Assembly (NCBI GenBank): GCA_028280515.1 | Contig: JANQLP010000155.1 | Coordinates: 38,119-102,118 of the forward strand | Source of the DNA: Hyphomicrobiales bacterium | Lineage (GTDB): Bacteria; Pseudomonadota; Alphaproteobacteria; Rhizobiales; Methyloligellaceae | Direction of reading: 5' to 3' | Length of the DNA: 64,000 nt | In this document: positions 51,892 to 60,530 of the stretch, one piece after another | Numbering within the stretch: position 1 is the first letter of the stretch | Layout of the letters: each line of letters starts with the position of its first letter | The notes under the pieces: model-generated | Databases searched by the model: none | The model's input: the letters and a program-made list of their open reading frames with translations, nothing else | Told to the model about the DNA's origin: nothing | Position numbers and translations under genes: made by a program

Positions 51892-52764
51892 ATGAATCTG
51901 ACCTCAAGAGATGTACGGGCCCCACGTCCGAAAGTGATCGCGCTGCGCTGTTCCGGCGGCGGCGCCGGCCAGTTCGATACGCTGAGTAACGTGCTCGGAA
52001 AGGGCTTCGATTTTCATGTGCCCGACTACTTCGGCACCGAAAGCGTTGGCCCGTGGACGGGCGCACACGCCTTTACGCTTGCCGACGAAGCGGCCCACGC
52101 CATCTCGCTCATCGATGCGTGCAATGCGGACATCTATCTGGTGGGCCACTCCTATGGCGGCGGCGTGGCCATGAAGGTTGCCCTGACACGGCCTGGTCGC
52201 ATCCGGATGCTGACGCTCTATGAGCCGTCTGCATTCCACCTGCTCCTGGAAATGGGGGGCGAAGGCGCCGATGCGCATTTTGAGATTTCGAATGTTGTCG
52301 AGTTGGTGCACGAAGGCGTGCTGACCGGCGATTACCGGAGTGCCGTCGCGCATTTCGTCAACTACTGGAACGGTCCGGACTCTTGGGACGCGATGCGGGA
52401 GAACACGCAAGGTGCGCTGATCGCACTCGCGCCCAAATTGCCACTGGATTTCCGGGCGCTCCTGGAAGAACCCACACCTTTGGAAGATTATCTCGGTCTC
52501 GCGGTCCCCGTGCACATTCTGCGCGGCGAGAAGGCGCCGCGACCAACGCGCCTCATTGCCGAACTGCTGGCGCAAACCATGTTCCAAAGCCGGCTCACGG
52601 TGGTCGCCGGCGCGGGCCATATGGGGCCGGTAACACATGCGGCTGACGTGGCGCGAGCGATTGCCGACCACATTATCGCGGCGCACCGCGACGGGAACGG
52701 TCCGAACAAACAGATGGAAGGTTTTGGCGTTGGTCCCGTTCATGGAATAAGAACTCGATCATGA
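51892..52764 (+). CDS. Alpha/beta hydrolase
   Basis: 290-residue alpha/beta hydrolase with the nucleophile elbow GHSYGGGVA near residue 85 (Ser nucleophile) and the late acid/His region VVAGAGHMGPVTHAADVARA. A strand-rich start (PKVIALRCSGGGAGQFDTL) suits the family fold. The ATG at 51892 lacks a strong ribosome binding site. Its last bases overlap the MFS gene start (ATGA), so it is translationally coupled to it. Substrate unknown. Confidence 0.88.
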   Translation: MNLTSRDVRAPRPKVIALRCSGGGAGQFDTLSNVLGKGFDFHVPDYFGTESVGPWTGAHAFTLADEAAHAISLIDACNADIYLVGHSYGGGVAMKVALTRPGRIRMLTLYEPSAFHLLLEMGGEGADAHFEISNVVELVHEGVLTGDYRSAVAHFVNYWNGPDSWDAMRENTQGALIALAPKLPLDFRALLEEPTPLEDYLGLAVPVHILRGEKAPRPTRLIAELLAQTMFQSRLTVVAGAGHMGPVTHAADVARAIADHIIAAHRDGNGPNKQMEGFGVGPVHGIRTRS

Positions 52765-53966
52765 AATTCCGATCGATATCGCTGCTGGTGATTGCCGAGC
52801 TCGCCGCCATGAGCCTTTGGTTCGTTTCCGCTGCGATCCTGCCGGACATGCTGCGGGAAGCAGACATGGGCGCGGGCCGCCAGGCGGCGCTGTCGAGCGC
52901 GGTGCAGGCCGGTTTCGTGGTCGGGGCGCTCGTTTCCGCCATATTCGGGTTCGCGGACCGCCATGACCCCCGCCACGTCTTCGCCATAACGGCCATCGGC
53001 GCGGCGGCGGTGAACGCCCTCCTGATCGTCGTTCCGCCGGGCAGCATTGCCGCGATCGCCGTCCGCTTCGCAACCGGGGCGTTGCTGGCCGGTGTGTATC
53101 CCGTCGGAATGAAGATCGCGGTGGGGTGGAGCGCACGGGATCGCGCGTTTCTCGTCGGCCTGCTGGTCGGTGCTCTCACCCTCGGCTCGGCATCGCCCTT
53201 CCTGATGGCGTTCTTCGGCGGCGGCGACTGGCGGGCAATCGTCGTGTGGGCGTCCCTGGCTTCGGCATTCGCCGGACTGCTCTGCCTGTTCGTCCGGCTC
53301 GGGCCCTATCATCAGGCCGCGGCCGCGTTCGATCCGCGCGCGATCCTGATCGCCTGGACCAACCGGCGCGTCCGCCTGGCCTATCTCGGCTACCTCGGAC
53401 ACATGTGGGAGCTCTATGCCATGTGGGCGTGGATCGCGGCGGCGGCCTCGGCGTCCTACGCGGTGTCCATGGCCGAACCCGAAGCCACGGAGTTGGGCAA
53501 GTTCACCGCGTTCTGCGCGATCGGCCTCGGCGGCTTTGCCTGCGTCGCCGCCGGCGTGATCGGGGACCGCTGGGGCAAAGCGGAAATGGCGGCTGCCGCC
53601 ATGGCCGTCAGTGCGGCGTCGGCGCTTCTCGTCGCCTGGTCGTTCGGCGGACCGCCGTGGCTCACATTTACGCTCGCGATCATCTGGGGGCTGAGCGTCG
53701 TACCGGATTCTGCCCAGTTTTCCGCTTTGGTCGCCGACGCGTCGCCGCCGGAGGTTTCAGGAAGCCTGCTCACGCTGCAGACGGCCCTGGGCTTCGGGCT
53801 GACGATTGCAACGGTTCAGCTTTTCCCCTTCGGGGTCGAGGCATTCGGCTGGCCGGTGACACTGTCCGTTCTTGCCGCCGGACCGCTTTATGGCATCTGG
53901 GCGATGCTGAAGCTGCGCGCCCTCGAGAACCGTCCGGAAGACGCGGCAATAGCATCGGGGAAATGA
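52761..53966 (+). CDS. MFS transporter
   Basis: 401 residues with about 12 transmembrane helices. The N-terminal helix carries ELAAMSLWFVSAAILPDMLR and the loop-2 region GFADRHDPRHVF resembles the MFS A-motif. A second-half motif sits near residue 250 (GDRWGKAEMAAAAMAVSAAS). Coupled to the hydrolase by a four-base overlap. Probably exports or imports the compound handled by the methyltransferase/dioxygenase/hydrolase unit under AraC control. Confidence 0.85.
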   Translation: MKFRSISLLVIAELAAMSLWFVSAAILPDMLREADMGAGRQAALSSAVQAGFVVGALVSAIFGFADRHDPRHVFAITAIGAAAVNALLIVVPPGSIAAIAVRFATGALLAGVYPVGMKIAVGWSARDRAFLVGLLVGALTLGSASPFLMAFFGGGDWRAIVVWASLASAFAGLLCLFVRLGPYHQAAAAFDPRAILIAWTNRRVRLAYLGYLGHMWELYAMWAWIAAAASASYAVSMAEPEATELGKFTAFCAIGLGGFACVAAGVIGDRWGKAEMAAAAMAVSAASALLVAWSFGGPPWLTFTLAIIWGLSVVPDSAQFSALVADASPPEVSGSLLTLQTALGFGLTIATVQLFPFGVEAFGWPVTLSVLAAGPLYGIWAMLKLRALENRPEDAAIASGK

Positions 53967-54142
53967 CCGGCTGATACGCGACACAATAGAGAATTGGATA
54001 ACGCCGTCGGACGCATGGAGAACCGGCCTACGCCTGACGGTGCAATTCACACACACGGTGCGTTTTCGCTTGTCCTTGGTTGAGGAGGTGCTCTAGGAGG
54101 AATGCTGACCGCGGGCCATGCATTTCAATCCGGAGTCCACCC

Positions 54143-55477
54143 ATGTCGCTTTCAAAAGAAGACCTCAAGGCACAGGTGAAGGCGGAAATCGACCGGCGCG
54201 CCGGCGAGATCATCGACATCAGCACCGACATCTTGGCGCATCCCGAGACCGGGTTCTTCGAAGCCCGGACCTCTGAAGTGGTGCAGAAGAAGTTCGGGGA
54301 AATGGGGCTGGCCTTCACGCCCGAGCTTGCCCGGACCGGGGTGAAGGCGCGGATGAGGGGCCGAAAGGCCGGGCCGACAGTGGGCATTCTGGGCGAGCTC
54401 GATTCGATCATCACGCCGGACAGCCCGGTTGCCGATCCGGATACGGGGGCCGCCCATGGTTGCGGCCACAACGCGCAGATCGCCTCGATGATCGGGGCGG
54501 GGCTCGGCCTGCAGGCGGTGATGCACCATCTCGACGGCGATGTGGTGTTGTTCGCCGTACCGGCGGAGGAGTGCATCCAGATCGGTGAACGACTGGAGCT
54601 GAAGGAAAAGGGCGAACTTGAATTCGTCATCGGAAAGCCGGAGCTCATCCGCCTTGGCGCATTCGACGACATCGACATGGTGACGATTACGCACACGCCG
54701 CACGGCCTGGACGACAGCCACGCAAGCGTTGGCGACACCCATAACGGGGCCCTGGTGAAGCGTATCCGGTTCAGCGGCGTGGCGGCGCACGCGGGCAGTT
54801 TCGCGCATAAGGGCATCAACGCGCTCAAGGCCGCGACCATCGCCATCTCCGCGATCGATGCCCAGCGTGAGAAGTTCCATGAGAACGATCTTGTTCGCAT
54901 CAGCCCGATCATCACCAAGGGCGGGGACGCCACGAGTTCCGTGCCGTCGGACGTACGCATTGAGACCATGGTGCGGGCCCGCACCGTCGAGGCGATGCGC
55001 GAGGCAAGTGAAACGGTCGACCGCAGCATGCGTGCGGGCGCGCTTGCCGTAGGCGCGCGAGTCGAGATCGAGACCGTTTCGGGCTACATGCCCAACAATC
55101 CGGACCAGCGGCTGATCGAGCTGCAATACGCAAACTGCGCCGAGGTCGTGGGCGCAGACAATATGGGCGGAGCGCGCCACCAGTCCGGCTCTACGGACGT
55201 CGGCGACCTCAGCATGCTGATGCCGGTGGTTCATCCGCGCAGCGGTGGCACCGAAGGCGCGCCGCACAGCCGGGAGTATTATGTCCGCGACCACACGCTG
55301 GCGGCGGTGAACCCGGCAAAATCCATGGCCATGCTGGCCGTCGACCTGCTGTATGACGAGGCGACCGAAGCGCGGGCCGTCATTGCGTCGGCACCGCCGA
55401 AACTCGACCGCGACGCGTACCTTAAACTGCGCCGGTCATTTGACCGGAACGAAGTGTTCGACGGCGCGGCACATTAG
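54143..55477 (+). CDS. M20-family amidohydrolase / peptidase
   Basis: Metal-dependent amide hydrolase of the M20/aminoacylase group, 444 residues. The N-terminal metal site is visible as LGELDSIITPDSPV and GAAHGCGHNAQIASMIGAGL (about 110-130), with EECIQIGERLEL carrying the base/ligand acids, and the mid-protein lid includes AHAGSFAHKGINALKA near 214. Start at 54143 with GGAG eight bases upstream. Annotated relatives act on N-acyl amino acids or aminobenzoyl-glutamate; an AbgT-type permease is encoded further right in the window, but not adjacent. Confidence 0.88.
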   Translation: MSLSKEDLKAQVKAEIDRRAGEIIDISTDILAHPETGFFEARTSEVVQKKFGEMGLAFTPELARTGVKARMRGRKAGPTVGILGELDSIITPDSPVADPDTGAAHGCGHNAQIASMIGAGLGLQAVMHHLDGDVVLFAVPAEECIQIGERLELKEKGELEFVIGKPELIRLGAFDDIDMVTITHTPHGLDDSHASVGDTHNGALVKRIRFSGVAAHAGSFAHKGINALKAATIAISAIDAQREKFHENDLVRISPIITKGGDATSSVPSDVRIETMVRARTVEAMREASETVDRSMRAGALAVGARVEIETVSGYMPNNPDQRLIELQYANCAEVVGADNMGGARHQSGSTDVGDLSMLMPVVHPRSGGTEGAPHSREYYVRDHTLAAVNPAKSMAMLAVDLLYDEATEARAVIASAPPKLDRDAYLKLRRSFDRNEVFDGAAH

Positions 55478-55495
55478 AGCGGCACCGGAGGGTCC

Positions 55496-56545
55496 TCACG
55501 CCGCACCCCTCAACTGCTGCCTGAGATCGGCGAAGGAAATGAGACGCTGCGCTGTCTCGTCCCACAGAGTGAGGCGGACGCACTTCAGGCTGTCGAACAT
55601 TGTGATCCGCCCAACGGCGGCAAGCTCGGGGTGATCGCCCAGCACCCGAGGCAGGCGGTAGAACGGAATTCGGCTGCACAGATGATGAACATGGTGCACG
55701 CCGATGTTGGCGGTGAACCATTTGAGGATTCCCGGCAGGTCGTAGTGAGAACTGCCGTGCAGGGCAAAATCATGGACATTCCAGGCTCGGTCCGTGGCCC
55801 AGGCGGTCTCGTCGAATTGATGTTGCACATAGAACAGCCAGACACCGATCGAAGCGGCGAGCAGGGCGATCGGCACATGCACTGCGAGGAAGTCGGCGAT
55901 ACCCACGGCCCAGATCATCAGTGCGGCGACGGCTGCGATCGCGGCGTTTGTTGCCATCGGGCTGATCCAGGGTCGCCAGCCCTCCCGCATGAAGCCGACC
56001 GGCAGACGGAACTGCAAGGCAAACAGATAGGCCGGACCGATACCAAACAACACAAGCGGGTTGCGATAAAGCCGATATGCCAGGCGCCGTCTCCAGGGCA
56101 GGGCGAGATACTCGCGCACCGTGAGGGTATCAATATCCCCGATGCCGCGCCGGTCGAGGTTTCCTGACGTTGCGTGATGAATGGCGTGTGACCGTTTCCA
56201 GTAGTCGTAGGGCGTTAGTGTCAGCACGCCGAGGACGCGCCCGGTCCAGTCGTTCGTCCGCCGCCGGCGAAAGAATGCGCCATGGCCGCAGTCGTGCTGG
56301 ATGAGAAACAGGCGGACGAGTAATCCGGCCGCTGGAACCGCCAGGATCAGCGTGAACCAGTACCCGAGGCCGAGCGTGAGCCACATCGCCAGCCAGAGGA
56401 GGGCGAAAGGCACAAGCGTAATTGCCAGCTCGAACAGGCTACGCATGGCGTCAGCGCCGCGATATGGGGCAAGATTTTGGGCAAGCGTTCGCGCGTCGTG
56501 TTGCGACGCGGCGCCGCTATGGGGCATCCGGGTCGAACTGATCAT
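55496..56545 (-). CDS. Fatty acid desaturase
   Basis: Membrane di-iron enzyme introducing double bonds into acyl chains. 349 residues with the three histidine boxes in order and correct spacing: HDCGHGAFF (about 78-86), HAIHHATSG (about 115-123) and HHVHHLCSR (about 276-284). About four transmembrane helices separate them. Neither candidate ATG (56545 or 56527) has a strong ribosome binding site; the longer is kept. The gene follows rpsU and converges on the M20 gene. Confidence 0.92.
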   Translation of the reverse strand: MISSTRMPHSGAASQHDARTLAQNLAPYRGADAMRSLFELAITLVPFALLWLAMWLTLGLGYWFTLILAVPAAGLLVRLFLIQHDCGHGAFFRRRRTNDWTGRVLGVLTLTPYDYWKRSHAIHHATSGNLDRRGIGDIDTLTVREYLALPWRRRLAYRLYRNPLVLFGIGPAYLFALQFRLPVGFMREGWRPWISPMATNAAIAAVAALMIWAVGIADFLAVHVPIALLAASIGVWLFYVQHQFDETAWATDRAWNVHDFALHGSSHYDLPGILKWFTANIGVHHVHHLCSRIPFYRLPRVLGDHPELAAVGRITMFDSLKCVRLTLWDETAQRLISFADLRQQLRGAA

Positions 56546-56563
56546 CCGTGCGGTTGCCGCCCT

Positions 56564-56797
56564 CTAGCGGCTGCCCCGCCCACGCGATCGCGTGACGCCG
56601 GCCTCGCGCTGCGCCTGTTTGCGGGCCAGTTTCTTGGCGCGCCGGATTGCTTCGGCGGCTTCCCGCGCCCTGCGCTCGGATGGCTTTTCATAGGCGCGGC
56701 GGCGTTTCATTTCGCGGAACACGCCTTCGCGCTGGAGCTTCTTTTTCAGGACCCGGAGGGCCTGTTCGACATTGTTGTCACGGACGAGAACTCGCAG
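56564..56797 (-). CDS. rpsU: 30S ribosomal protein bS21, apparent CTG start
   Basis: 77-residue small-subunit protein recognised by the family N terminus [20 protein letters not shown] and the basic Arg/Lys-rich tail. The residue aligned to the usual Met is encoded by CTG (56797-56795), with AGGAGAAGG ending four bases upstream in ideal position. No ATG, GTG or TTG lies in frame near this point, and the frame upstream is not bS21-like. Downstream of the cold-shock gene on the same strand, the common alphaproteobacterial arrangement. Confidence 0.93.
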   Translation of the reverse strand: MRVLVRDNNVEQALRVLKKKLQREGVFREMKRRRAYEKPSERRAREAAEAIRRAKKLARKQAQREAGVTRSRGRGSR

Positions 56798-56895
56798 GGT
56801 CCTTCTCCTGTCGGCTAATGGAGTTAAGCGCGGGAGGACGCGTGCCCTGCCGCGCGCATGTGGTTCGTGTCGGCGAACGGCGCCGGACCGCAGCC

Positions 56896-57105
56896 TCAAG
56901 CTTGCGCGAGGTTGACCGCGGAAGACTTGCCGGAGCGTTCGTCAGCCTGGACCTCGTATGAGATCTTCTGACCTTCCTCCAGCGGCGGCATGCCGGCTTT
57001 TTCTACGGCAGTCACATGGACGAAAACGTCCTTGCCGCCGTCATCGGGCTCGATAAAGCCGTAGCCGCGTTGTGTGTTGAAGAATTTGACTGTGCCTGTG
57101 GCCAT
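56896..57105 (-). CDS. cspA: Cold-shock protein
   Basis: 69-residue single cold-shock domain with both nucleic-acid-binding motifs ([12 protein letters not shown] and [13 protein letters not shown]). Start: of two adjacent ATGs, the one at 57105 is preferred because GGAG is six bases away. Followed on the same strand after 98 bases by rpsU. The gap upstream (57106-57341) has no gene and probably carries the cold-shock leader and promoter. Confidence 0.93.
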   Translation of the reverse strand: MATGTVKFFNTQRGYGFIEPDDGGKDVFVHVTAVEKAGMPPLEEGQKISYEVQADERSGKSSAVNLAQA

Positions 57106-57341
57106 CATGAACTCCTTGAGTGAGAGCAGAATGCGTTTAAGCCCGCAGCGATCCTCGCGCGGGTGTCATCCGAAGTTGACGATGTCTTGAGTGGGGCTGT
57201 CTGCGGGTTTTGAGTCCACAACAACCAGTGCAGCAAGGCAGAGTACAATTCCGAATACGCCTGTATGGGCGTTAGGCAAAAAATTGTCAAACAGCCATCT
57301 GCGGACGTCGGCCCGAGGCGTCGGCGCTCGGCGTTTTACGG

Positions 57342-57716
57342 TTACGTCTCCAGATAGGTTTCAGGGACAGGAATGCCCTGCAGGCGGAAGAAGGAGAGCT
57401 GGTCGAAATATCCCGTCTGGTGCACGATCTGGCCGTCCTTGACCTGAAAGAAGCCGCAGCCGCGCAATCCCTTCGGGTCACGCCACTGCAGAATGGCCGT
57501 GTCGCCGCACTCGTAGAGCCGCTCTTCGATGCAGGTCATTTGCGCCCGCCCGAACTCGATTTCGAACATGCTGCGGATCGCCTCGCGCCCGCGCAGGGGC
57601 TCTGCGAAAACGACCTGATCGTTTACCGCATGGGGCGCATAGAGTTTCACAAGGGTGTCGACGTCCGCCGCGTTGAAGGCTTCGATCCACGCCCCGACCA
57701 CGTTCTTGGGGGTCAT
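57342..57716 (-). CDS. NTF2/SnoaL-like domain protein
   Basis: 124 residues, NTF2-like fold: opens MTPKNVVGAWIEAFNAADVD, has FAEPLRGREAIRSMFEIEF and the terminal sheet GFFQVKDGQIVHQTGYFDQL. A pattern seen in SnoaL-type cyclases and in many unassigned stress proteins. AGGA precedes the ATG at 57716. Diverges from a VOC protein gene across 157 bases. Confidence 0.82.
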   Translation of the reverse strand: MTPKNVVGAWIEAFNAADVDTLVKLYAPHAVNDQVVFAEPLRGREAIRSMFEIEFGRAQMTCIEERLYECGDTAILQWRDPKGLRGCGFFQVKDGQIVHQTGYFDQLSFFRLQGIPVPETYLET

Positions 57717-57873
57717 CTTTACTATCCTGCGTGTCTTTGTGGCGATGATGGCGAAACCACGCGCCATTGCAAGAGGGCTGTCGACGCCGGGCCGACGACA
57801 CACTGGCGTCATTTTGCCGTGGTCCGTAGCGCGTTGATCGATTTAGCGCCTTTCGACGATGGGAGAAGTACCA

Positions 57874-58296
57874 ATGACTCCGACACCTTATCTGTTTTTC
57901 AATGGCGAATGCGCGGAGGCCATCGCGTCTTATGTGGAGATTTTCGGTGGTGAGACCATGGAGAAGATGCTGGGCTCCGACATGCCGCCCGATTTCGATG
58001 TTCCGGAGGACCGCAAGGACTGGGTCATGCATGCGCGCATCAAGATCGGCGACGGGTATCTGATGGCCTCTGATAATGTGACGGGCGAGAGCCCGGCTAT
58101 GGCAGGCGCGTCGGTGATGGTGAGCCTGCCAACCGTTGACGCGGGCAAGGCGGCGTTTGACACACTGGCCGACGGCGGCGAAATCCAGATGCCCTACGCC
58201 CCGACTTTCTGGAGCAAGGGATTCGGCACGCTGACCGACCGGTTCGGAGTCAAATGGATGATCGGCTGCGACGAGGTGCCGGAGGAGGCGGGCTGA
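57874..58296 (+). CDS. VOC family (PhnB-like) protein
   Basis: 140-residue glyoxalase-fold protein of the PhnB/3-demethylubiquinone-like group. N terminus TPTPYLFFNGECAEAIASYV, the metal/substrate strand HARIKIGDGYLMASDN near residue 51, and the C-terminal FGTLTDRFGVKWMIGCD. The ATG at 57874 has GGGAG nine bases upstream. PhnB-like proteins are frequently encoded near small stress genes; function unresolved. Followed by the convergent MFS gene 9 bases on. Confidence 0.85.
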   Translation: MTPTPYLFFNGECAEAIASYVEIFGGETMEKMLGSDMPPDFDVPEDRKDWVMHARIKIGDGYLMASDNVTGESPAMAGASVMVSLPTVDAGKAAFDTLADGGEIQMPYAPTFWSKGFGTLTDRFGVKWMIGCDEVPEEAG

Positions 58297-58305
58297 GGCG
58301 CGCGC

Positions 58306-59493
58306 TCACGAGGCGGCCACCGCGCCCGAGGGCCGCTCGGCGATGGGCCAGTGAAGCAAGGCCGAGATGACGCCGAGTGCGATGCTGATCCACCACATGG
58401 CGTCGTAGGTTCCGAGCGTGTCGAAGGCCACGCCGCCGAGCCAGGCGCCCAGGAAGCCGCCGAACTGGTGGCCGAGAAAGACGAGCCCGAACAGCATCGC
58501 CATGTAGCGGGTGCCGAACATCTCTGCAACCAGTCCGCTCGTCAGGGGAACGGTACCAAGCCACAAAAGCCCCATCACCCCGCTGAACAGAAGAACGGTG
58601 AGGTCCGTGATGGGAAGTGCGATGAACAGCAAAATCGCGGCGGCCCGACCGAGATAAAGCAGGCTCAGGAGGTTCTTCTTCGAGTAGTGGCCGCCGAGCA
58701 CGCCGAAGCCATAGCTTCCGACGATGTTGGCAAGTCCGACGACCGAGAGGGCCACCGTGGCAAGCCCCGGCCCGAAGCCTTCATCCTGCAGGAAAGCCGG
58801 GAAATGAACGCCGATGAAAGCGAGATGGAAACCGCAGACGAAAAAGCCCGCGTTCAGCAGCCAGTAACTGGGAACACCCAGCGCTTCGGAGAACGCCGCG
58901 CTCATTTTCTGGCGCGGGGCGTTCGGAGCCGGAGCGGGCTTTTCCGCAAGGCCATAGGCCAAAGGCGCCATGATGAGCGCCGATGCGGCAAGCGCCAGCA
59001 GCGCAAAGGACCAGCCGAAACCCGCGATCAGCGCGTAGGTGTAAGGCAACGCCATGAACTGACCGACGGAGCCTCCGGCCGCGACGAGCCCAAGCGCCGC
59101 GCTGCGTTGCGCCGCGGGAACGACGCGTCCGACAGTTCCGAGCACAACCGTGAATCCGGTGGCACTCAAGCCCAGACCGACCAGAACGCCGCCGGCGATC
59201 ATTTGACCGCCATCGCCGGAGACCGTCAGGACCGCAAGGCCTGCGGCGTAGAGCACCGCGCCGACGACGGTTACCCAGCCCGCACCGTAGCGGTCGGTGA
59301 CGGCGCCCGCGAACGGAGCGCCAAACCCCCAGACGAGGTTCATGAGGCCCATGCCAAGCGCGAAAGTCTCCCGGCCAACGCCGGCCTCGGCGGTGATCGG
59401 TGTCAGAAACAGGCCGAGAGCCTGGCGAAAACCCAGCGAGATGCCGAGCACCATGCCGGCGCAGACGAGGACGAGGAAAAGGGGGCGGGCCAT
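58306..59493 (-). CDS. MFS transporter
   Basis: 395-residue, 12-helix major facilitator resembling oxalate/formate-antiporter-type carriers. N terminus LFLVLVCAGMVLGISLGFRQ, motif A-like GAVTDRYGAGWVTVVG near residue 62, central loop EKPAPAPNAPRQKM about 200. Diverges from a LysR regulator across 107 bases, so it is probably its target. Substrate not predictable. Confidence 0.88.
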   Translation of the reverse strand: MARPLFLVLVCAGMVLGISLGFRQALGLFLTPITAEAGVGRETFALGMGLMNLVWGFGAPFAGAVTDRYGAGWVTVVGAVLYAAGLAVLTVSGDGGQMIAGGVLVGLGLSATGFTVVLGTVGRVVPAAQRSAALGLVAAGGSVGQFMALPYTYALIAGFGWSFALLALAASALIMAPLAYGLAEKPAPAPNAPRQKMSAAFSEALGVPSYWLLNAGFFVCGFHLAFIGVHFPAFLQDEGFGPGLATVALSVVGLANIVGSYGFGVLGGHYSKKNLLSLLYLGRAAAILLFIALPITDLTVLLFSGVMGLLWLGTVPLTSGLVAEMFGTRYMAMLFGLVFLGHQFGGFLGAWLGGVAFDTLGTYDAMWWISIALGVISALLHWPIAERPSGAVAAS

Positions 59494-59600
59494 GTGATGA
59501 GGGTCTCCTGAAGCCGAATCCGGTCGTTCCGCCTTGCAGGATATGGCGCGCCGATTTATCGTTAAAACGAATTAAAATGATAATTGCATCACGATTATCG

Positions 59601-60452
59601 ATGAATAACGGCCTTCAGGAAATCGACACCGCACTTCTGCGAACGCTTACGGTGGTGGCGGAAACGCGCCACTTCACCCGGGCGGCGGAAAAGCTCAACT
59701 GCGTGCAGTCCGCCGTCAGCATGCAGATCAAGCGGCTCGAGGACATCATGCAGGTCCGCCTGTTCGAGCGCACCAACCGCAGGGTCGAGCTGACCCGCGA
59801 TGGGGAGATCGCCCTGCGCTATGCGCGGCGCGTGTTGCGGCTCACGGATGAGACGCTGGCCGAGCTGGGTCATGAGGGGGTGTCGGGCCGCGTCCGGCTG
59901 GCCACGACAGACATGGCCATTCGTTTCGTTCCGGCGGTGCTTGAACGGTTTGCGCGTGCGCATCCTCTTGTTGAGATCGAGCTGCTCTGCATGGCGAGCC
60001 GCGGCGCGCTCGAGGCGCTTGAAGGGGGTGATGCGGATCTCGCCTTCGTGACGCAGCGATGCGGCAGAAGCGGCGGCAGGCTGGTGAAGACAACGCCGCT
60101 CGTCTGGGTCGGCGCACATGACAGCGATATCGCGGATGTGAGACCGTTGCCCGTGGCGCTGTTCGGCCCGGAGTGCATCTACCGCGATGCGGCGATCGCG
60201 GCGCTGGAGGAACACGGCATCGCGTACCGGCGCGCCTATGAGAGTCCGAGCCGGGCGGGACTGGAATGCGCCGTCAAATCCGGACTGGCGCTCTCCGTAT
60301 TGCCCGTCGAAAACCTCGGGGCCGAACTGAGAGACGTGAGCGCCGGACTGCCGCCATTGCCTGAGATGAAGAACTATCTGTTCGGCCTCACCGCCGGCAA
60401 GCCGCCGGAGGTGCGGGCCTTCGCCGCCGCCGTTACCGAGACGCTGGGGTGA
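59601..60452 (+). CDS. LysR family transcriptional regulator
   Basis: 283 residues with a textbook LysR helix-turn-helix (FTRAAEKLNCVQSAVSMQIK, about 25-44) and linker helix (RLFERTNRRVELTRDGEIAL), then a substrate-binding domain from about 90. The ATG at 59601 puts the motif at the expected distance; an ATG at 59577 is possible. Divergent from the MFS gene, the classical LysR/target arrangement. Confidence 0.88.
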   Translation: MNNGLQEIDTALLRTLTVVAETRHFTRAAEKLNCVQSAVSMQIKRLEDIMQVRLFERTNRRVELTRDGEIALRYARRVLRLTDETLAELGHEGVSGRVRLATTDMAIRFVPAVLERFARAHPLVEIELLCMASRGALEALEGGDADLAFVTQRCGRSGGRLVKTTPLVWVGAHDSDIADVRPLPVALFGPECIYRDAAIAALEEHGIAYRRAYESPSRAGLECAVKSGLALSVLPVENLGAELRDVSAGLPPLPEMKNYLFGLTAGKPPEVRAFAAAVTETLG

Positions 60453-60509
60453 ACGCTGGCGACGGCGTGACGGAGAGGCAACTCACACGATTGGACAGGC
60501 GACCATATT

Positions 60510-60528
60510 TAGTTGTATTATACAACTA
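60510..60528. promoter_or_regulatory. MarR-type operator, perfect palindrome
   Basis: TAGTTGTA-TTA-TACAACTA, eight-base perfect arms, placed two bases before the ATG of the MarR-GNAT gene. Binding there would block transcription or initiation of its own gene and the downstream dipeptidase; it resembles MarR/OhrR autoregulatory sites. Confidence 0.6.
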
Positions 60529-60530
60529 TT

